Assembly: GCA_963971225.1 (NCBI GenBank)
Contig: OZ020267.1
Location: 105,797,892-105,861,891 of the forward strand
Source of the DNA: Melieria omissa
Lineage: Eukaryota; Arthropoda; Insecta; Diptera; Ulidiidae
Direction of reading: 5' to 3'
Length of the DNA: 64,000 bases
Shown here in pieces: positions 1-13,535 of the stretch. The translations under genes and the position numbers were made by a program. Numbering within the stretch: position 1 is the first letter of the stretch; every line of letters begins with the position of its first letter. The notes under the pieces were generated by a model. The model was given only the letters and a program-made list of their open reading frames with translations, searched no databases and had not been told where the DNA came from.

Positions 1-2800
1 TCTCAACTTTCTCCTAATTATAAGAGTGTGAGTGGTAATTAGGTGCTGTGAAGTGCGAACAGTGTTGTCAGAGTGTTTTATAAAATTTATTAATTTAACA
101 AAATTTCATAAACAAAGAATGTCTTAGCAACTTTAATGCAATTCATTTTATAGATTTTTTACGAGAATGCAATAATATGAACATCGATTACTACTGAAGG
201 CCCCGGCCCCCTTGCCCAAAAAACAGTTTTGCGTACACATTCATAAAAACGGGTGAAATATGTGGTAAATGGGCATCTTGGGCCTCGATAAAAAGAAATA
301 TTAAAATTCCTTGCATTGTATTTAATTAATTATTTTTTAATAAATAAAATTATATAATAAATAAACTTTTGCCTACAACTAAAAACACTCATTTCGATTG
401 CCAAAAAAATCTTCAAATTTTTGGAAGTTTTTTTTTTTCGAAACAGCCGCAATCTGTCGCCTCGGACTGCACACACCGAAATTACGTATACGCCACCGCA
501 TCGATTCCCTGGCGACTGACGCTCGCACATGGCTGCGCCGCATTCGGCTGCACACACAACACAGAACAGCACAAAATTGCAATCACGTGGCATGCGGCTA
601 ATTTCTGTGCAGCACAACCGCAGCAGTGCGCAGCGCGGCACATGGCAAAGCAAATTATGATTATTACATTTTCTCTCACGGCCTCTTTCCCCCCAAAACG
701 TACTGCTCGTCCCACGCTTATTATAAACTTGCCGCAAATCGTTGCGAAATATAAAATGCGCTACAAGGCAAGTCGACAGGCAAAAAGGAAGCAGCAGAAA
801 ACAAACACAAATGCACAACAACAGTGGCGCACACCAGCTGAAACGTTGAACGTGTCAAATGTAAATACAAAAGGCCAACAACAACAACAACAGCAACTGT
901 ACTGAACCAAGCAAAATGAAGTATGTTGTTGGCAAGTCTAAGTGCAACAAGGATAAGGAACAAATAATGCAATTTGCAGCTTGCACACAAAACTGCGCTC
1001 ATAAGGCGCGTTGATGAGAGTCGGTCAGAAGATATAACTAGAAGGCCAATGCAAGGAAAAGTGTGAAAAATTGTGGAATGGACTATGGTCAAAGGAAATT
1101 GAATTTACATTTTATCAGCGGTCACAATGGCTGCCTGCAGTAAACTAGAAAATTAGTGACAATATAACAAAAACTATGAAACAAAATATATATTCTCACT
1201 CTCTAATTTTCCGTTCATGGAATAGTTGCTTTATTTATATTTTGTTTTCATTTTTAATTATTTTGTAATTTTTTTCCAAATTTACTGGCCCAAAAAAATC
1301 TCCCTCATCATGTTGCTATGCATTGAATATTCAAGAAATACGGCTGAAAGAAGCTCACTTGCATAGTCGAACAACGCTCTATGATGTTCGCAAAGCTTTT
1401 ATTTCCTTCTTACTATTGAATAATTATCACCCACATCATTAATTCTATAATTTTCTCTATATATTTCCTTTTCATTTTAAATATTAACACTCAGCCTACT
1501 TATGACTTCCATAAATTTCCAGCGTGTGAAAAACGCTCCCTTGCATAGTCGAAACACGCTTAACAATATCCCTCAAGCACAAATTGCATTCCACTATCCA
1601 TTTTCCTTTCCCACTCAAAATATTAACCGACAGCCTATAACTTCAATACGTTTTCTTTTTATTTTTCTATGACTTTCATTTAATCATTTATTTGATACAA
1701 ATACGAAGCCTAACTTGGCGTATACGTAACCTGAATGAAGAATCCTATTTAAAGCGATCATTATACCACACAAATGGCAACAAACATAAAGCAATACTCT
1801 GTACAGTATACAAAAACAACAAGTGCCTCGTATCCACATTGCCATATCCACTAACGCCGCCGCAACTATAGCGGCGCACGTTTTATCTGGTAAGCCGCAA
1901 ATAGCATAGAGACAGCACAAAAAACATGAATACGACAACGAAACCCTTCGAAACTCTGCCAACCCCTCCTCCACCCTCTCGCGTAGTATCCGCACACACA
2001 AAATGAAGTATAATCCGCACAAAAGTGCATACAAATATAAATGAGCAAAAAATGGCAAAATAATAAAATGGCAAAATGAAAGTGGAAAAAACGTAGCCCC
2101 AGTGCAATGGTTGCCACTGTGCGGGCGCGTTGCAAGTGTGGCATGTTGTAATGTGGAAAATTGCTGCCTGCAGATAAACAAACTGATGCAATAGCAAAAG
2201 CAACAACAAACAACAATAACAACAACTACAATGGAACATGTAAATTATCACACGAACGGCAAAGGAACGAATGGGCCGCAGTCGATTTTTTTTTCCGCGC
2301 ACCATTGCAATGGCAGCGTTGGCAATTGCCAACCAAGCGAATACAATTCGCCGCACTGCAGTGGCAATGAGCCGCGCGAAGGCGTACAAGCGAAGAAAGT
2401 TTATTTGCTGAAATTGCAACTCAATTTTTTTGTTGTTCTTATTAAATAAAATTATAATAAGTAATGCAATATTTGGGGCGATTGTCTTTGTTCTTGCAAC
2501 TACTTAGCGACGAAGCGCAACCGTGCACAACTCGGTGTTCATGTCTGCGTGTGGCTATGTCGGCGTGCGTGCGTTCGTTGGCAAGTCTGTGTATGTGTGT
2601 GTGAGTGTTTGTGACTTAAAGTTGTTATTCGCGTGCCATCGACATATATTTGGAGCGTGTTTCATATGAAATTTGGCGCTGGCCTTGCACTTTATTGCCT
2701 TCAAGTTTATTTGTTTATGGTTTTGTGGCTGTTTTTTTTTCTAAGCTACAGCAAGCAGTTTGTGCAGCTGAGCTGCTTACAAGATAGTAGAATGTTTGAA
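1..2800. other. Non-coding AT-rich DNA, no gene seen
   Basis: Open frames here overlap on both strands, have no domain pattern, and consist of low-complexity Cys/Leu/Phe or Gln/Asn-rich strings from CAA/TTG-rich DNA. No signal peptide with a convincing splice donor, no RNA gene and no transposon end was recognised. It could be intergenic or part of a long intron. Confidence 0.6.
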
Positions 2801-2956
2801 GGAATGTAACAGACAGCCGGTGAGTAAATGAGTCTATGTATGGAAAGTCCATGCCAGGAGTACTCAGGCTAAGTAGCAGGAATGTAGCAGACAGCCGGTG
2901 AGTAAATGAGTCTATGTATGGAAGGTCCATGCCAGGAGTACTCAGGCTAAGTAGCA
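2801..2956. repeat. 78-bp tandem duplication (two copies)
   Basis: Two head-to-tail copies of 78 bp (2801-2878 and 2879-2956) differ at only a couple of positions (for example AACAG against AGCAG, and AAAGTCC against AAGGTCC). The duplication is therefore recent. It sits just before the GA-rich array. Confidence 0.9.
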
Positions 2957-3035
2957 CATGGTACTCTTCAGCACAAATGACTTCCAAGTTCGAAAAAAAA
3001 GGAAGAAAGAAGATACGCGAGAAAAAAAAAGAAAA

Positions 3036-3775
3036 GAGAGACGAAAGAGAGAGAAGAGAGAAGTGAGAAGAGAGAAGAGAGAATAGAGACGAAAGAGAGA
3101 GAAGAGAGAAGAGAGAAGAGAGAAGAGAGAAGAGACAAGAGAGAAGAGAGAAGAGAGAAGAGAGAAGAGAGAAGGGAGAAGAGAGAAGAGAGAAGGGAGA
3201 AGAGAGAAGAGAGAAGAGAGAAGAGAGAAGAGAGAAGGGAGAAGAGAGAAGAGAGAAGAGAGAAGAGAGAAGAGAGAAGAGAGAAGAGAGTAGAGAGACG
3301 AGAGAAGAGAGAAGAGAGAAGAGAGAAGAGAGAAGAGAGAAGAGAGAAGAGAGAAGAGAGAAGAGAGAAGAGAGAAGAGAGAAGAGAGAAGAGAGAAGAG
3401 AGAAGAGAGAAGAGAGAAGAGAGAAGAGAGAAGAGAGAAGAGAGAAGAGAGAAGAGAGAAGAGAGAAGAGAGAAGAGAGAAGAGAGAAGAGAGAAGAGAG
3501 AAGAGAGAAGAGAGAAGAGAGAAGAGAGAAGAGAGAAGAGAGAAGAGAGAAGAGAGAAGAGAGAAGAGAGAAGAGAGAAGGGAGAAGGGAGAAGAGATAA
3601 GAGAGAAGAGAAACGAGAGAAGGGAGAAGAGATAAGAGAGAAGAGAGAAGAGAGAAGAGAGAAGAGAGAAGAGAGAAGGGAGAAGAGAGAAGAGAAAAGA
3701 GAGAAGAGAGAAGAGAGAAGAGAGAAGAGAGAAGAGAGAAGAGAGAAGAGAGAAGAGAGAAGAGAGACGAAATAG
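3036..3775. repeat. GA-rich heptanucleotide array (GAGAAGA)n
   Basis: About 740 bp of nearly perfect AGAGAAG units with scattered single-base variants (AGGGAAG, AGATAAG, AGAGACG). The strand is purely purine on the plus side for hundreds of bases. The edges fade into looser GA-rich DNA at 3000-3035 and 3776-3880. Confidence 0.95.
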
Positions 3776-6182
3776 AGCAGAGAAAAGAGAAAGGTGAAAA
3801 GAGAAAAGAGAAGAAGAAGTAAGAAGTAAGAATTAAAAAGAGAGAAAAGGGAAGCGAGAAGGGAAAAAGAGGGAGAGAAATGGTTCTCCGAAACTCGAAA
3901 CGGGGAAGTTTGGGGAGATAGTTAGGTTAGATTCGGTTAAAGAAGATCCCTTTTGTTCCATTGTGAATCCCTTCATTCTTGAATCCGTTGTACTTCCCCA
4001 TCTGGTGGGTTCCCTGTAGATCTAAATAGGGTATTTTAAGAACTACTTTTTTTTACTTTGAGAAGAGAGATATTCTCATAACTTTTGGACCCAAAGTGCC
4101 CAAACTTTTTCTAGCAAAGACCGAACATACGAAGGTGAAATGCTTTTTGCTGTCTACTTTCTATAAACATGAAGTGAAAGTTGAATCCTCGATGAAATAT
4201 TGGACCTCTAGTTTGTGTCCTGTGACTAGTCCAACCATCCAGGGAGGTTTTTTTCTCATTTCTCAATAGAAATTTAACTGCCTTTCTGTTCTGAATTATT
4301 ATAAAAATTGTTCGCTGTTGCATAGCGACCCAACTTGGACCACCGCTTTTTGTATAAAACATTTCCATACATTGGGAAAGTAGAAATAAATGTTTAAGAT
4401 TGTTTTTTGCACAATTAATACTATGTTCAGAAAAATTGGTACAACTGTCCATCGTTAGCTATGACTGTTTTAGTCAGGCAGCATACGAGTTTCTCGTAGT
4501 CTTTTGAAGCGACCCAAGGATCCATAAAATTGTTGGCTCCTTCCTAAGAAGTTAAGTTCTACTTAACCAGTCAATGAATCATCGAGAGCAATAAGTGGTA
4601 ATCGGAAAGAGCAATGTCTGGTTAATACAGGGAATCAAGTTTCCTTGACAATTTTGAAAACATGTAGCCAAAAGTTGTCGTGCAGAAAGCGCAAAAGATG
4701 CTTACAAGTGTAGTCGTTTCTCTATTAAATTCCCTTTTGCGACTCTTTGCTGCATTAATTATATTTTTTACTGCAAATTTGTTTATAGAGTTTCTGATTC
4801 TATTCCTAATCTCTTTTAATTCCCTCATCTATTCTTCTACTTTCTCCACAGACTACAGGCTATAGAAGCTTTAAATTAAACGTAGGCAGCAAGGAAGTGC
4901 AACGCCTTCCTTTGGAATATATGACACCACTGAGTCAATCTTTAGTGGGTTTCAGGACACTTGGAATTCGAACAGACACAATAAATAATAATAATAATAA
5001 TAAATTTCGACCCTTCTAAATTGGTCGTAAAAGATTACATTTTACATTATTATCCTGGATTCAAAGAGAATAATGTTGCATTGTACTGTGAAATAAAACA
5101 GCCACATTCTCACTTCTCTCTTTACTCTCTTCTAAACTTTACTATCAAATAAAACAATAAACTTAACTCATTCAATAGTGAAAAAATAGCAACAACTTCA
5201 AGTTTCCCATCACACTGACTGAATTGACAATTTTGTAAGCAATCGAGAAGTTTACGCAACTTAATTTTTGTATTTTTTTTTGCATTTCGATTGTTGTCAG
5301 AAGCGAAAATAAAGAGTGCACATTTTTGTTGGCATCTTCCGAAACTGACAGCATAAACTTTCAATCAACACAGACACATTGTGACACGCACACACATATG
5401 TAAGTGCCAGCTGCAAATATATAAACCACGTAGTGCAACAAAAATTGGCAAATAATTTTTTTTTTTCACTTGCTCTCTCTCTCACGTATGCTTACACCAA
5501 CGCAGTCATACTCTCTCTTACCTGCAAAGTGACAGCAAGATGGCAACAATGACAATCAATTTATGCTCCGCAAAATTCCGCAATTGATTGAAAATTACTT
5601 TTACTTTTTCATTTTGAGCTGCTTGCGCTACAAATTGTTTTTATTATTGTTGTTGTCATTTTTATACGCAAACATTTGACATATTTGCAACATTAGACAC
5701 GCCCACTGCGCAGCATTATTGACACAATGACGCGGTGTCAATGAGGGTGTGAAAATTTCGTACAAGCAAAAAATGCATGAAAGAAGTTTCACAGAAACTG
5801 AAAAATGTTGCTGCAAAAATTATGGTAAGCAAGCAGAACATGGAACATGAGTGTCGATGCGTGCAGTGAGTTTGACGATTGTAAGGTAGCCGAAGTTGCA
5901 GACAACACAGATTTAATTTCTTGAGATGGGAACAGCATTGAAAGCCGAAGTGTGAGACTTGCACACACTAAAAGCCCTCATATCTCTTACATTGCTACCA
6001 GGGAACGTCCCTGTGTGGCGTGTGTGTGTGTGTGTGTGAAAGCGGAGAGACGCTTAATGGATGCTTTGTCATTGCTTTGTGGAAATTTGGATGTTTGTAA
6101 TCTTTCGAACGAGATCAAGACATTATATATTTGAGACAAATTTGACCAATGGACCGTAAAAGTATCAAAAATTAAAATTGAA
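3776..6182. other. Non-coding DNA, no gene seen
   Basis: AT-rich sequence with short spurious open frames only. There is a GGTTAGGTTAG-type string near 3922 and a short TAA microsatellite near 4985. No coding exon, RNA gene or element end could be supported. Confidence 0.55.
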
Positions 6183-7595
<1,413 letters not shown>

Positions 7596-8053
7596 AATAA
7601 ATAATGTAATAGTTAATTTATTAGTCTCGTTAGTCTAGTAACAACTCTACGGTTAGAAAAATCGTAAACTCCAATTCATTCTGAACTTTGTTCTGCAGTG
7701 CAATTACCACAAACAAAAGTATAAACAAATGGAAATAATTACTAACTAACAAAGAAATTGTTAGACCCACCATATCGCTTAGTTTCTCGGTAGTTTAGTA
7801 ATCTGCTTCACTGTGAACACCCCTACTTCAATAATAATAGCAGTTTGAAATATATTCTCATGTAAATATGTAAATTTTAATTACTGTGCCACCTAAGGTG
7901 TGACTGCATAGAAAAATGATTATGAATTAGTTCCACGACTGCAACTGATGAACCATATCGGTCTGGCATTAACCAAAATGTATTTAAAGTAGAACTGATA
8001 GTACATTACTACGAGTCAGCCCTGTTGATTGCTTTGCGTTGGTCGCAGTTATT

Positions 8054-8059
8054 ATATAT
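8054..8059 (+). promoter_or_regulatory. Probable TATA box of the 8134 gene
   Basis: A TATATA string lies 75-80 bp before the chosen ATG. The same spacing of TATA to start codon, roughly 70-85 bp, is seen for the three minus-strand secreted-protein genes further along. The transcription start itself cannot be placed from sequence. Confidence 0.5.
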
Positions 8060-8133
8060 GCAAGTTTTGTTCTCCTACAATTTGAGAACAAACTGAGCAA
8101 ATCGTCTGCTTATTCAAGTTTTGAGTGCGTACA

Positions 8134-8761
8134 ATGTTCATCTCTAGATTGTGTTGCGTCCTATTTCTGTTGGCCGCATTTCAGTCGATCACGCAGGGCT
8201 CTCCGTTGGTAAGCACTGAACAACTTTTCATACGACTTTTACATTCCACTTTATATTCGAACAAATTAAGTATATGTAATGTTTTTTCTTAAGAGTTCCG
8301 ATAATGCGAGACGGGGGGTTGGCAAGTTGGAACACGATTTGGACTCTGCTGCGGCAAATAACGAGATACAAAGACTAATAGACACCGTCGAGGAACATCT
8401 GGATAAAGGCGGCGTAGTAAAAAAATATGAACGATCACTTGATCGTTGTCTGGAAGATTTGGAAAACGCATTACGATACGGCGGCGTGTCAGAGAAGAAT
8501 CGTGTAATCGGTGCTACCGAGAGACTTCTGCAGGAGATAGACAGGGCTGTAGCAGACTCAGTTGGAAAAGCAACAACACGATATGTTCATCCTCCTCCTC
8601 CTAAAAAACCCAAAAAACCAAAAAAAAACAAAAACAAAAATAAACATCATTATAATTATTGTGATTATGATTATTTTGGTGTGTGCGACTGGGTAATTTC
8701 ACTTTTGTTAGTTTACGTTACTAAATTTAATAATAATTTTCATTTTCAGCTGTACGGTTAA
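8134..8761 (+). CDS. Small secreted protein, Lys/Asn-rich tail, three exons (unrecognised family)
   Basis: Proposed exons are 8134-8208, 8294-8692 and 8750-8761, all joined in phase 0, giving about 161 residues. Exon 1 encodes a classic signal peptide (MFISRLCCVLFLLAAF, then QSITQGSPL) and ends at a GTAAGC donor. The first acceptor is TTCTTAAG, and the second intron (57 nt, GTAATT to TTTTCAG) leads to a last exon coding LYG and stop. The mature chain is mostly charged and helical for about 90 residues, then has a PPPP run, a basic Lys/Asn block and a Tyr/Asp/Cys-rich end. A TATA box lies upstream and AATAAA strings follow from about 8969. The second intron is a multiple of three with no stop, so a longer retained-intron form is possible. 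The family was not recognised. The signal exon followed by a phase-0 intron matches the layout of the genes at 44.5, 46.8 and 59.1 kb, but no clear sequence homology was seen. The role is unknown. Confidence 0.75.
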
Positions 8762-10671
8762 ACGAAAAGTAGTAGACATGGCTTAAACAACTAAACAGAA
8801 GAGCTGAAACAACTAAACTAGAGCCACATTTTCATGCATCACGTTTGTCGAAACAACATTGGTGTGAAATTTGCAACGCCTGAAGGGACGATTTTTGTTT
8901 TAATTTTGTGAATTTTTTGTGCATTTGTAAGAAGATTTTGAAAACGTTTGATGGGAAATTAATAATTAATAAATAAATAAATAGTGAATGAATAATAAAT
9001 AAATGAATACATTGGCTAAAAGCTGTCGGCGCGATAGCAAATACTGACGACAAGTGAGAAAATGCTGAATGTCTTGGAGCAAAGGATCCGGCAGGAAATC
9101 ATGCAATTTGTGTTTAATCAGTTTTATATGAATGTGAACATTTTTTACTCTAAACTAGGGCAAAGAACAAAGGGAGGTTTGAGCTGGGTAATGAATTTTT
9201 TTATTTAATATTACATTATTTTTGCATGTCAGCAGCTTTCCATATCAAATACTTTGTTGCTGCTGTATGCGTGCAACACAAAGCTGCTACATCACAAAGA
9301 AAGCAGCAAAATAGAAGACTACATCTTTGAGACGAGCTGCAGAGCAGAAGACAGTAAAGCACAACAACGAGCAGAGGTGCACTTAGGTGATTTTGTGCTA
9401 TGGAAAATTTTAAAAAAGAATTTTATTTATACACAACTGAATGTTTAGTTAAGGTATACCAGGAACTATGCATGTATATGTGTGCATATGTATGTATGTA
9501 CTAAGTATTTATAATACAGGTAACTAATTACTATAGAAATTTGTTGACTACCCATCAATTTTGGCCTCTTTAACATTCACAACATGACGTCAGCTAAGTT
9601 GAAACTTTTACTTACAGTTGTTTTTGCAATTTTGTGCAAATTGTGGAAGCCGACATGCGTGTCAACAACGTTTCATAAGAGTACAACAACAACAACAACA
9701 ACGACAACTCTTTTCTAATGTTTCATAGTAACAAAAGCAAAAGCAAAACAGCCAAACATGCACCAAACAATTGCCGCATCAAAATTGCACATGTTTCGCT
9801 CCGGCACGACATGTGCTGCCGTTCGTTGTTGCGTTGCATGCAACATACCGCAATTTTCCGCTTTTCCGTGCAACATGTTGTGTGGTTTGTGTTGTTTTTG
9901 TAGCGATGGAGCGCTTAAAATCAGACAGACAGAACAACAACAAAAAAAACCCATTACCCAAAAATTAGCAAAAGCTGCCAACACCGCACAACGAAACAAG
10001 TCGGTGGGAAAGGGGGGGGGGCGGTGAAGTGGCGAGGAACAACGCTAACGTGTGCGGCTGTTGTTGGCGGATTTTTCGCACACGCCACTGTGGCTTGAAG
10101 TAAATGCGCTAAATTAGCGACAGCAGCAGCGCGCACACACAAAATGGCCTTCGGCTACATTGGGCCGATTGGGCTGGCGTCCAATACGCTTTGCCTGCGC
10201 TACGCAGTTGTTGTGACACGGTGCCGCTTCTACACTGTCGGTGAGCATATTTACGTATATTCTGGTTTTTTGGCCACAACGAGATTGCGCTGGCTTTTCT
10301 TTGAGCCGCATACGCTGATTGCAAGGATTCAATTTTGATCGGCAACTAGAAATTGAATATAAATTTGTTACAAGTTAGGAAGTGTGGGCGGAGATATTTG
10401 GAGATAGTGAACAACTGTGAAATAAATATTTATTTTTTCTAAACTTAAACATTACCAAAAACTGTTAGCAATGACTAAGAGTCGAGCTACTTTGAACAAG
10501 TCGCAATATGAGAATACACAATCGGTCAATGTTCATGAATTCAGTGACCCGCTGAAGGATTTGAGTGGTGTTTTGACCGGTAACAGTTGAAGAGGCACTC
10601 AACCTAGAAGGTTGGCGGTATTTATCAATGATTTTTGCAGAAGCTGTTTGAATGAGTAGGATCTAATCTTC
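8762..10671. other. Non-coding DNA, no further gene seen
   Basis: Contains the likely 3' UTR of the preceding gene with AATAAA repeats near 8969-9003, then AT-rich DNA with CAA/TTG tracts. Open frames at 9715-10345 overlap on both strands and show no domain pattern. A 39-codon frame with an ATG at 10471 is too short to call. Confidence 0.5.
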
Positions 10672-11215
10672 TAAATATTTGTCCTGCTCTCGCCAGGAGA
10701 AAGAAACTTGGGTGTTTTCTTCTTAGCTTCATCAGAACTTGATCTGTTCGCAGGGGATATGAGCTCAACTAGTTGATGTGGTATCGCAATGGGCCTCTTT
10801 GGCCAAAGTTCCGTCCCTAAGGTCCCCTAAGAGTAGCCAGAAACATCTACCAACCTACTTGTTCTGTTTCCGCTAGGAGAAGAAAGACTCACCTGGTTGT
10901 ATTCTTCTTAGCTTTGTCAGAAGCTCGAAGTTCTGTTGGCAAGGGATATGAGCTCATCTAATGTGACCCATTGTGACCTTATTAGCCTAAGTTCCCTTCC
11001 TTAGCGCCCCTCAGAGCAACCAGAAACATCTACCTAAACATCTTCTCGCTGGGAGAAGAAAAACTCACCTGGGTGTTTTCTTCTTAGCTTTGTCAGAAGC
11101 TCCAAGTTCTGTTAGCAGGGAGTATAAGCTCATCTAATGTGATATCGCAATGGGCCTTATTAGCCTAAGTTCCCTTCATTAGCTCCCCCAGAAACATCTA
11201 TCTGCCTACCGATCG
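10672..11215. repeat. Tandem array of three units of about 177 bp
   Basis: Three consecutive diverged units share the strings CCAGGAGAA or GCTGGGAGAA, then TTTTCTTCTTAGCTT, AGGGGATATGAGCTCA, ATCGCAATGGGCC and CCAGAAACATCTACC. The anchor AGGAGA/GGGAGA falls at 10695, 10875 and 11051, which gives periods of 180 and 176 bp. No coding pattern was found. Confidence 0.8.
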
Positions 11216-12515
11216 AGTCCACACGTTCAGTTATAAATGAGTTCTTTTCCTTTCAACAATTAGTTTGTCTGTCTCTCGGTCCGTTTTTCCATAGGTCATC
11301 CATCCATTTACTGCATAGAATGGACATTCTTGTTTGTCTTGTCTTGAATGGACATCTGTCCATTTATCTATCCAATAGTCGGCTTGTGCCTCCATCCGAC
11401 TGTTTCTTCATCCGTTTGTACGTTCATATATAAATATTTCAGTCAGTCTATCTATCTTTGCATTGGTCTGTCTACTAATTGATCTATTAGATCATCTGTT
11501 CTTCAGCTCATCCAACCATTTATGTGTCCGTCCATCTATACAACAATCCATTAGTCAGCTCACTCATTCATCAATCTGTGCTTTGGTTTGTCCTGTTCTC
11601 ACTTTTCTTCGGGAGAGTCAAGAATTCATAAGGCCCGGTAATCCTCGTGATTCCGATAAAAAGACTGTCTAAGTAAATCCATTCATCGGTCATCCATAGT
11701 TTCTCTCTGTCCTATTCTGACTAATACTTTCGAGCAAGTTAACGCATCTGAAGGTCTGGCGAGTCTATAGTAACTATAGTAACTCCAAAAGAACTGTCCA
11801 GCGTGAAGTTAGTTAATCCATCTATAGTCCATCCATAGTCTGTCCGTCAATCGGTGCGTTTGTCTGTCCTGTCCTGACCGATGCTTTCGACCCAATCAAG
11901 ATGCGAGAAGCGCATCATCACATCACCATTCATAATTTGATCGTCAATATGAGATTTGCTGATAATTTTAAGATTTGACCAAGACCAAGTGAACCCCATG
12001 ATTCCAAAAGTATGACTGTCGAACGTCTATCAAGCTATCTAACTTTAGTCCATCCATCGATCTCTCCGTCAATCTGTACGCCAGTCTGTCCTGTTCTGAC
12101 TGATTCTTTATAGCGAACTGAAATTTCAGAATACCCAGTAGGACTTGCGATTCTTAAAGAAAAACTGTCGAGCGTGAGGTCAATTCATTCATCCATAGTG
12201 TATCTGTCAATCTGTAAGTCCATCGGTCATTCCTGAATGGTTCTTTCGAGCGAGTCAAGATATCAAAAGGTCCGCTGAGCCTCATGATTCCAAAAGAAGG
12301 ACTGTCGAGCGTGAACTAAGTTGATCCATCCATAGTCTATCTGTCATGTCCTGTTTTGACTGATTCTTTTAAGTGAGTTTAGTTAAGAAGCAAAAGAAGA
12401 ACTTTCGAGGTAAAGTTAGTTAATCCATCAATAGTCCATCCATGGCCTATTTGTACTGATTTATTCTGACTGGTCCTTTCAAGCGAGTGAAGACATCAGA
12501 AGGTTAGATAACTTT
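11216..12515. repeat. Degenerate tandem repeat rich in TCCATCCAT and GTCTGTC
   Basis: A loose array in which blocks such as ATCCATCCATAGTC, GTCTGTCCTGTTCTGACT, TTCTTTCGAGCGAGTCAAG and ATTCCAAAAGAAGGACTGTCG recur roughly every 130-150 bp with heavy divergence. It follows directly on the 177-bp array. It resembles the 18-25 kb satellite in style (GTCTGTC and TCCGTCC strings), but no shared unit was aligned by eye. Confidence 0.65.
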
Positions 12516-13484
12516 GGTTAAAGATAAAAAAGTTAAAAGCATTGACCAAAAAGTAGGAGGCACATAGGCAAAGCTGATACATTTTCTTTCATTTCCAAGT
12601 TCCAAGAAGCAATGTTAAAAAGGAATTTGTTGTTTGCTGGAGAGTCATATGAACCTAATTTGTTATTCATGAAATGTTTCATTTCTTTAAATTCAAGTTA
12701 CCTGTCAAATATTCGCAGCTTTAGCGACAAGTATTTATATTCAAGTCACTCATAACCAATGAAATAATTTCACCAAATTTATTTTTAGCGCGCTGGTAGA
12801 ACAAAACCGCAATGATGGCCATGAAAGTTTAAGACAACAAACCACGTTTTACAACAAAGAGCTACCAACAATGCGCTAATATTGTTTGAAAATTTTGTTT
12901 TCGCCTTCATTGTTGACGCTTCATGTTGCCATAATTGAATCAGTTTTAAGGCAAACAGTCGCTCTTCCTTTCCCCATCAATAAATCAAATGCAAAATCTT
13001 TCTCGGCCAGCTCGCAGCGCTCGGTTTGGGTTCTGACGTGACGGCCATTGATGAGGTGCGAATTTCAATTATCGACGCGGGCTGCGGTGACAACAGCATT
13101 GCCGACGGTTACAACAAAAATAACACGACACTCTGTCTTGATTAGAGTGGTTGCTCTCGATTTTTGTTTACTCACCCGCAACGTTTACGTTGCTTCTACG
13201 AGATGCGAAACGAGCGAGATCACAGGGAACCGCAGCCGCCATTGACGACAGCTATGCAAAGGACAGTGGCCTTCAGTCGTTGTTGTTGGTTAGGTCTTTA
13301 ATTTTTGTTGGTGGTTGTTGTTGTTGTTGTTGTTGCTGTTGTTGTTAAGTGATAATTTATTGTTGGCCTGACTTTTAGCTACACGCATCAGTTTACCTTT
13401 CGATGTTGGTGTTGCAATAAATAGTTAAAAATGCAAGCGACTTTTTGTAGGTTGTGTTGTTGTTGTTGTTGGTGTTGTTGTTGG

Positions 13485-13535
<51 letters not shown>

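Noticed and set aside
369..2449. Several overlapping open frames of 60-180 codons on both strands
   Set aside because: Low-complexity Cys/Phe/Leu or Gln/Asn composition, mutual overlap, and no domain, splice or start support.
8279..8293. ATG at 8279 as the start of the secreted-protein gene
   Set aside because: It lies in the first intron; the ATG at 8134 gives a signal peptide and a clean donor and acceptor.
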